Assembly (NCBI RefSeq): GCF_045446075.1
Contig: NZ_JBJJBQ010000011.1
Coordinates: 42,841-106,840, forward strand
Origin: Flavisericum labens
Lineage (GTDB): Bacteria > Bacteroidota > Bacteroidia > Flavobacteriales > Flavobacteriaceae
Reading direction: 5' to 3'
DNA length: 64,000 bases
Position 1 is the first letter of the stretch. The number at the start of each line of letters is the position of its first letter. Shown one piece after another: positions 60,768 to 64,000 of this stretch. A program made the position numbers and the translations under genes. Under the pieces are notes generated by a model. That model was not told where the DNA came from. It saw only the letters and a program-made list of their open reading frames with translations, and ran no database searches.

Positions 60768-62771
60768 ATGAAATTTAAAGTTGAATCAGAATTTAAACCG
60801 ACCGGCGACCAGCCCGAAGCCATAAAACAATTGGCAAGTGGCCTTGTTTCTGAGGAAAAGTACCAAACCCTGCTTGGTGTAACCGGTTCCGGTAAAACTT
60901 TTACTGTTGCCAATGTTATTGAGGAAGTACAACGACCAACCCTAGTTTTGGCGCACAACAAAACCTTAGCAGCGCAGTTATATTCTGAATTTAAACAATT
61001 TTTTCCGAATAATGCGGTAGAGTACTTCGTCTCCTACTACGATTATTACCAGCCCGAAGCCTACATTCCCGTTTCTGGTGTTTACATTGAAAAAGATCTT
61101 TCTATCAATGAGGAAATAGAAAAAATGCGCCTAAGTACTACGTCCTCGTTACTGAGCGGGAGGCGCGATGTTTTGGTGGTGGCATCGGTATCGTGTTTGT
61201 ACGGTATAGGCAACCCGGTGGAGTTTCAAAAAAATGTCATTACCCTAAAACGAGACCAAGTTATTTCAAGAACAAAACTCTTGCATCAATTGGTCCAGAG
61301 TCTATATTCAAGAACTGAAGGTGAGTTCAACCATGGAAATTTCAGAATTAAAGGCGATACGGTTGATATTTTCCCAAGTTATGCAGATGATGCCTTCAGA
61401 ATTCACTTTTTTGGAGATGAAATTGAAGATATTGAATCGTTCAATATTCAAACCAATCAAATCGTTGAAAAATACGACCGACTGAATATTTATCCGGCCA
61501 ATATGTTTGTTACGTCTCCTGAAGTACTTCAAAACGCCATTAAAGACATTCAGGACGATTTGGTAAAACAATATGATTACTTCAAAGAAATCGGTAAACA
61601 CCTCGAAGCTAAACGTCTAAAAGAACGCACTGAATTCGATTTGGAAATGATTCGCGAATTGGGCTACTGCTCGGGCATAGAAAACTACTCACGCTATCTA
61701 GATGGACGCCAACCTGGAACCCGACCGTTCTGTTTATTGGATTATTTTCCAGACGATTATTTAATGGTGGTAGATGAAAGCCATGTAACCATTTCACAGG
61801 TACACGCCATGTATGGAGGCGATAGAAGCCGAAAAGAAAATTTGGTGGAATACGGATTTAGACTACCGGCAGCGATGGACAATCGTCCGTTAAAATTTGA
61901 AGAATTTGAAGCACTACAAAATCAGGTAATTTATGTAAGTGCCACACCAGCCGATTACGAATTACAAAAAACAGATGGGGTATATGTGGAACAAATTATT
62001 CGTCCTACGGGCTTGTTGGATCCAGAGATTGAAGTGCGCCCTAGTTTAAACCAAATTGATGATTTAATAGATGAGATACAACAGCGCGTTGAGAAAGATG
62101 AGCGTACTTTGGTAACAACACTTACCAAACGCATGGCTGAAGAACTAACTAAGTATTTAGATAGAATCCAAATTCGATGCCGATATATCCATAGTGATGT
62201 GGATACTTTAGAACGTGTTGAAATTATGCAGGATTTACGAAAGGGACTATTCGATGTCTTGGTTGGAGTAAATCTATTGCGTGAAGGGTTGGATTTGCCA
62301 GAAGTCTCGTTAGTAGCCATTTTAGATGCCGATAAGGAAGGTTTTTTACGTTCAACACGTTCTTTAACACAAACGGTTGGACGAGCCGCCAGAAATCTTA
62401 ATGGAAAGGCGATAATGTATGCCGACAAAATCACAAACAGCATGCAAAAAACCATTGATGAAACTAATTACCGACGCGAAAAACAAGTAGCCTATAACAC
62501 CGCTAACAATATAACGCCAACAGCCCTAAACAAAAGTTTAGACAATGCCCTTTCAAAAAACTCGGTTAGCACTTATAGTTACGAATTAGAAGCTGCTAAA
62601 GCTGCCGAACCAGAAAGCGAATATTTAAGCAAACCAGAACTGGAGAAAAAAATAAGGGAAAAACGTAAGCTTATGGAAGAAGCTGCAAAAGCCCTAGATT
62701 TTGTTGTGGCCGCCAAACTCCGTGATGAAATAAAAAAATATCAAAATAAACTAGAAAAGCTAAAAGTTTAA
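60768..62771 (+). CDS. uvrB: Excinuclease ABC subunit B
   Basis: This 667-residue UvrB is the damage-verifying helicase-like subunit of nucleotide excision repair. Walker A: LLGVTGSGKTFTVA. Then LAHNKTLAAQLYSEFKQFFP, the beta-hairpin region YVSYYDYYQPEAYIP (as FVSYYDYYQPEAYIP), DESHVTISQVHAMYGGDR, LREGLDLPEVSLVAILDADKEGFLRS and QTVGRAARN. The C-terminal UVR motif (KRKLMEEAAKALDFVVAAKLRDEIK) binds UvrC. Length is normal. Confidence 0.98.
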   Translation: MKFKVESEFKPTGDQPEAIKQLASGLVSEEKYQTLLGVTGSGKTFTVANVIEEVQRPTLVLAHNKTLAAQLYSEFKQFFPNNAVEYFVSYYDYYQPEAYIPVSGVYIEKDLSINEEIEKMRLSTTSSLLSGRRDVLVVASVSCLYGIGNPVEFQKNVITLKRDQVISRTKLLHQLVQSLYSRTEGEFNHGNFRIKGDTVDIFPSYADDAFRIHFFGDEIEDIESFNIQTNQIVEKYDRLNIYPANMFVTSPEVLQNAIKDIQDDLVKQYDYFKEIGKHLEAKRLKERTEFDLEMIRELGYCSGIENYSRYLDGRQPGTRPFCLLDYFPDDYLMVVDESHVTISQVHAMYGGDRSRKENLVEYGFRLPAAMDNRPLKFEEFEALQNQVIYVSATPADYELQKTDGVYVEQIIRPTGLLDPEIEVRPSLNQIDDLIDEIQQRVEKDERTLVTTLTKRMAEELTKYLDRIQIRCRYIHSDVDTLERVEIMQDLRKGLFDVLVGVNLLREGLDLPEVSLVAILDADKEGFLRSTRSLTQTVGRAARNLNGKAIMYADKITNSMQKTIDETNYRREKQVAYNTANNITPTALNKSLDNALSKNSVSTYSYELEAAKAAEPESEYLSKPELEKKIREKRKLMEEAAKALDFVVAAKLRDEIKKYQNKLEKLKV

Positions 62772-62780
62772 ACTTTTAGC
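62759..62780. terminator. Palindrome at the end of uvrB
   Basis: GCTAAAAG-TTTAAA-CTTTTAGC is a perfect 22-bp palindrome spanning the uvrB stop codon, followed by CTTTCT. It is a possible two-way terminator; the T run is weak. Confidence 0.5.
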
Positions 62781-62855
62781 CTTTCTAATAAGCAACAATT
62801 AGTTGCATTAAATAATCAACACTATTAATTCGTACTTAGAAAAAAGTACATTATT

Positions 62856-63269
62856 CTAATTATATTGGGTTTTAAAAATATCGATTAAAACATCTGGTGG
62901 CACAATTTTATTAGGAAAACTTTCCATTAAGTATAGAACTTTGGTAATAGACTCATGACTAAGCCCCATGCGCAAACCAAAATTATAAAGTTTTGTAACT
63001 CCTGCCGAATTATCTTCACCCTCATATTTCTGTTCAATATTCATTAGTAATACCAATCTATGAAACTGAACGATCCGCTCACTGTGCGATTTTAGATGTG
63101 TATATGAAACTGGGTTTTCTAATAAATATTCGAAATCTTCGCGCGCTATATCAAGTTGTTTTGCTACACCCAGCAAAAAATTATATTCTATTCGCCTTAT
63201 GTTTTTATCAAATTTTGCAAATGCAATCATTTCTGATAAAAGACTCAATTTTTCTACTCTATTAATCAT
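62856..63269 (-). CDS. TerB-like helical protein
   Basis: This 137-residue all-helical protein contains LLSEMIAFAKFDKNIRRIEYNFLLGVAKQLDI, which has the TerB-type pattern of acidic/helical repeats, and a C-terminal LYNFGLRMGLSHESITKVLYLM. The family name comes from tellurite-resistance operons, but isolated copies such as this have no proven role. It is convergent with uvrB. Confidence 0.68.
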   Translation of the reverse strand: MINRVEKLSLLSEMIAFAKFDKNIRRIEYNFLLGVAKQLDIAREDFEYLLENPVSYTHLKSHSERIVQFHRLVLLMNIEQKYEGEDNSAGVTKLYNFGLRMGLSHESITKVLYLMESFPNKIVPPDVLIDIFKTQYN

Positions 63270-63639
63270 TTGTCAGAGGGATTAATTAATATATCATAAA
63301 GTTACGGACAAAAGGCACATTTATAATCGTAGATATCATGTAGCTTATCGAAAAAGGGCACTCATTTAATCGTATATTTTATTTATTTCATCAATAATCA
63401 ATTTTATTCAACTAAAAAATTTGCATTTTGTCATTTTCCAAATAAATTATCAAACAAAAACACACATACAACAAAAGATTGATTTTCAATAATTTACCAC
63501 TTATAAAATCAATTTTACAGAACAAATTCTGTTGTTCAATTTTTAAGGTATCTTTGCTGAGGCCAAAAACGTTAATTCTGAAAAGTTGCAAAGCCAAAAT
63601 CGATGAAATGCGGCTTTAATAAAAGTGAAAAACAATAGC
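63270..63639. other. 370-bp intergenic region between the divergent TerB-like and DUF1456 genes
   Basis: No gene is seen. It holds an imperfect direct repeat (ACAAAAGGCACATTTATAATCGTA at about 63308, split here as AAAAGGCAC and ATAATCGTA; and AAAAGGGCACTCATTTAATCGTA at about 63352, split as AAAAGGGCAC and TTAATCGTA), about 42 bp apart. An inverted repeat ACAGAA-CAAA-TTCTGT lies at 63517-63532, and a -7 box TATCTTTG at 63549-63556. Confidence 0.5.
63549..63556 (+). promoter_or_regulatory. -7 promoter box for the DUF1456 gene
   Basis: TATCTTTG matches TAnnTTTG. The 6-bp inverted repeat ACAGAA/TTCTGT sits 17 bp upstream, where a regulator could touch the polymerase site. The ATG is 83 bp downstream. 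Confidence 0.45.
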
Positions 63640-63903
63640 ATGACAAATAATGATATTTTAAAGAAATTACGAGTAGCCCTTAAGCTACGCGATGACGATA
63701 TTGTGAAGATTTTAGAATTGGTTGATTTTAGAATTTCTAAGAGTGAACTAGGTGCATTTTTTAGACGTGAAGACCATCCAAAATATATGGAATGTGGTGA
63801 TCAAATACTAAGGAATTTTTTGAATGGTTTAGTAATTCATCTAAGAGGCCCCATGCCCAAAAAAGGAGAAAATAAAGTACAAAAAAAGAGCAACCATAAA
63901 TAG
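63640..63903 (+). CDS. DUF1456 (YehS-like) protein, short form
   Basis: This is 87 residues from ATG 63640; an upstream in-frame GTG at 63625 is less likely. The motif NDILKKLRVALKLRDDDIVKILELVDFRISKSELGAFFRREDHPKYMECGDQILRNFLNGL is one DUF1456 unit. Enterobacterial YehS has two such units (about 150 residues), so this is a single-unit form. The tail is lysine-rich (PMPKKGENKVQKKSNHK). Function unknown. The terminator stem begins inside its last codons. Confidence 0.82.
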   Translation: MTNNDILKKLRVALKLRDDDIVKILELVDFRISKSELGAFFRREDHPKYMECGDQILRNFLNGLVIHLRGPMPKKGENKVQKKSNHK

Positions 63904-63917
63904 CTGCTCTTTTTTTA
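63881..63917 (+). terminator. Rho-independent terminator overlapping the end of the DUF1456 gene
   Basis: AAAAAAAGAGCA (63881-63892) pairs with TGCTCTTTTTTT (63905-63916), with a 12-nt loop that contains the stop codon. Confidence 0.85.
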
Positions 63918-63929
63918 TAATTTTCCCGT

Positions 63930-64000
63930 CCTGAAATAGCGATACACTAAAACCTTAGTGTAATGGAATTACCAGAAAACGATGGGTATATCAAACGTAC
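63930..64000 (+). mobile_element. Possible left end of an IS3-type insertion element (cut by window edge)
   Basis: After TCCTGAAATAGCGA there is an 8-bp inverted repeat TACACTAA-AACC-TTAGTGTA (63943-63962). An open frame from ATG 63963 follows, reading MELPENDGYIKRT to the edge. The phrase YIKRT near the N-terminus recalls OrfA transposase starts of flavobacterial IS3-type elements. Only 12 codons are visible, so this is tentative. Confidence 0.3.

Overview
The window looks like a chromosome segment of a marine-type flavobacterium (Bacteroidota, Flavobacteriaceae). The reasons are: low GC; promoters of the TTTG / TAnnTTTG type; weak Shine-Dalgarno sequences; a SusC/SusD polysaccharide utilisation locus (PUL) with a hybrid two-component regulator; a zeaxanthin pathway; and giant cell-surface proteins with type IX secretion type-B C-terminal domains. 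I cannot name the species from sequence alone.

Region 1 (1-18.9 kb, all minus strand) is a PUL for a beta-1,4-galactan-like glycan. In transcription order it holds an HTCS sensor/regulator, SusC, SusD, a GH53 endo-galactanase fused to four SusE/SusF-like repeats, an SGNH esterase, an S1 sulfatase, a clan GH-A glycosidase (possibly GH147), and a GH2 beta-galactosidase whose reading frame runs on into a NodB (CE4) deacetylase domain at the window edge. The expected scheme is surface cleavage by GH53, import of oligosaccharides by SusCD, side-group removal by esterase, deacetylase and sulfatase, and sensing of products by the HTCS.

Region 2 (19.2-26.24 kb, minus strand) is a mobilisation module: coupling protein, DUF5712/MobB relaxase, BfmA/BtgA-like protein, RadC-like JAB protein, SSB, DUF932 protein and small accessory genes. 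It includes a hairpin-rich oriT candidate and a 340-bp nested inverted-repeat element. It ends at a 24-bp tRNA 3'-end remnant followed by a terminator hairpin, next to an intact tRNA-Leu(GAG). No integrase and no other conjugation genes are visible. The simplest reading is an integrative mobilisable element inserted in a tRNA gene, with its other end left of the window, so that the PUL may be its cargo.

Region 3 (26.5-31.4 kb) holds a CarH-like MerR/cobalamin regulator and the operon crtI-crtB-crtZ-crtY, which should make zeaxanthin. A perfect 12-bp inverted repeat lies over the crtI promoter and start codon, and its half-site recurs at the regulator's own promoter.

Region 4 (31.4-36.3 kb) contains housekeeping and small regulatory genes: an RskA-like lipoprotein, a Crp/Fnr regulator, a DUF5606 protein, peptide deformylase, RuvX, a small secreted protein behind three TTTTACCG repeats, and DapD.

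Region 5 (36.3-43 kb) is a lipopolysaccharide core/glycan cluster: GT9, three GT2, two GT4 and a KdkA/WaaP-like kinase.

Region 6 (43-50.2 kb) contains Sua5/YrdC, a GxxExxY protein flanked by 17-bp repeats, a CCA-adding enzyme, heme A synthase, a pRiA4b ORF-3-like protein, an unannotated kinase-fold protein and an ABC-2 transporter pair.

Region 7 (50.2-60.7 kb) contains three very large T9SS type-B surface proteins, two of them tandem paralogues. Region 8 (60.7-64 kb) contains uvrB, a TerB-like protein, a DUF1456 protein and what may be the start of an IS3-type element.
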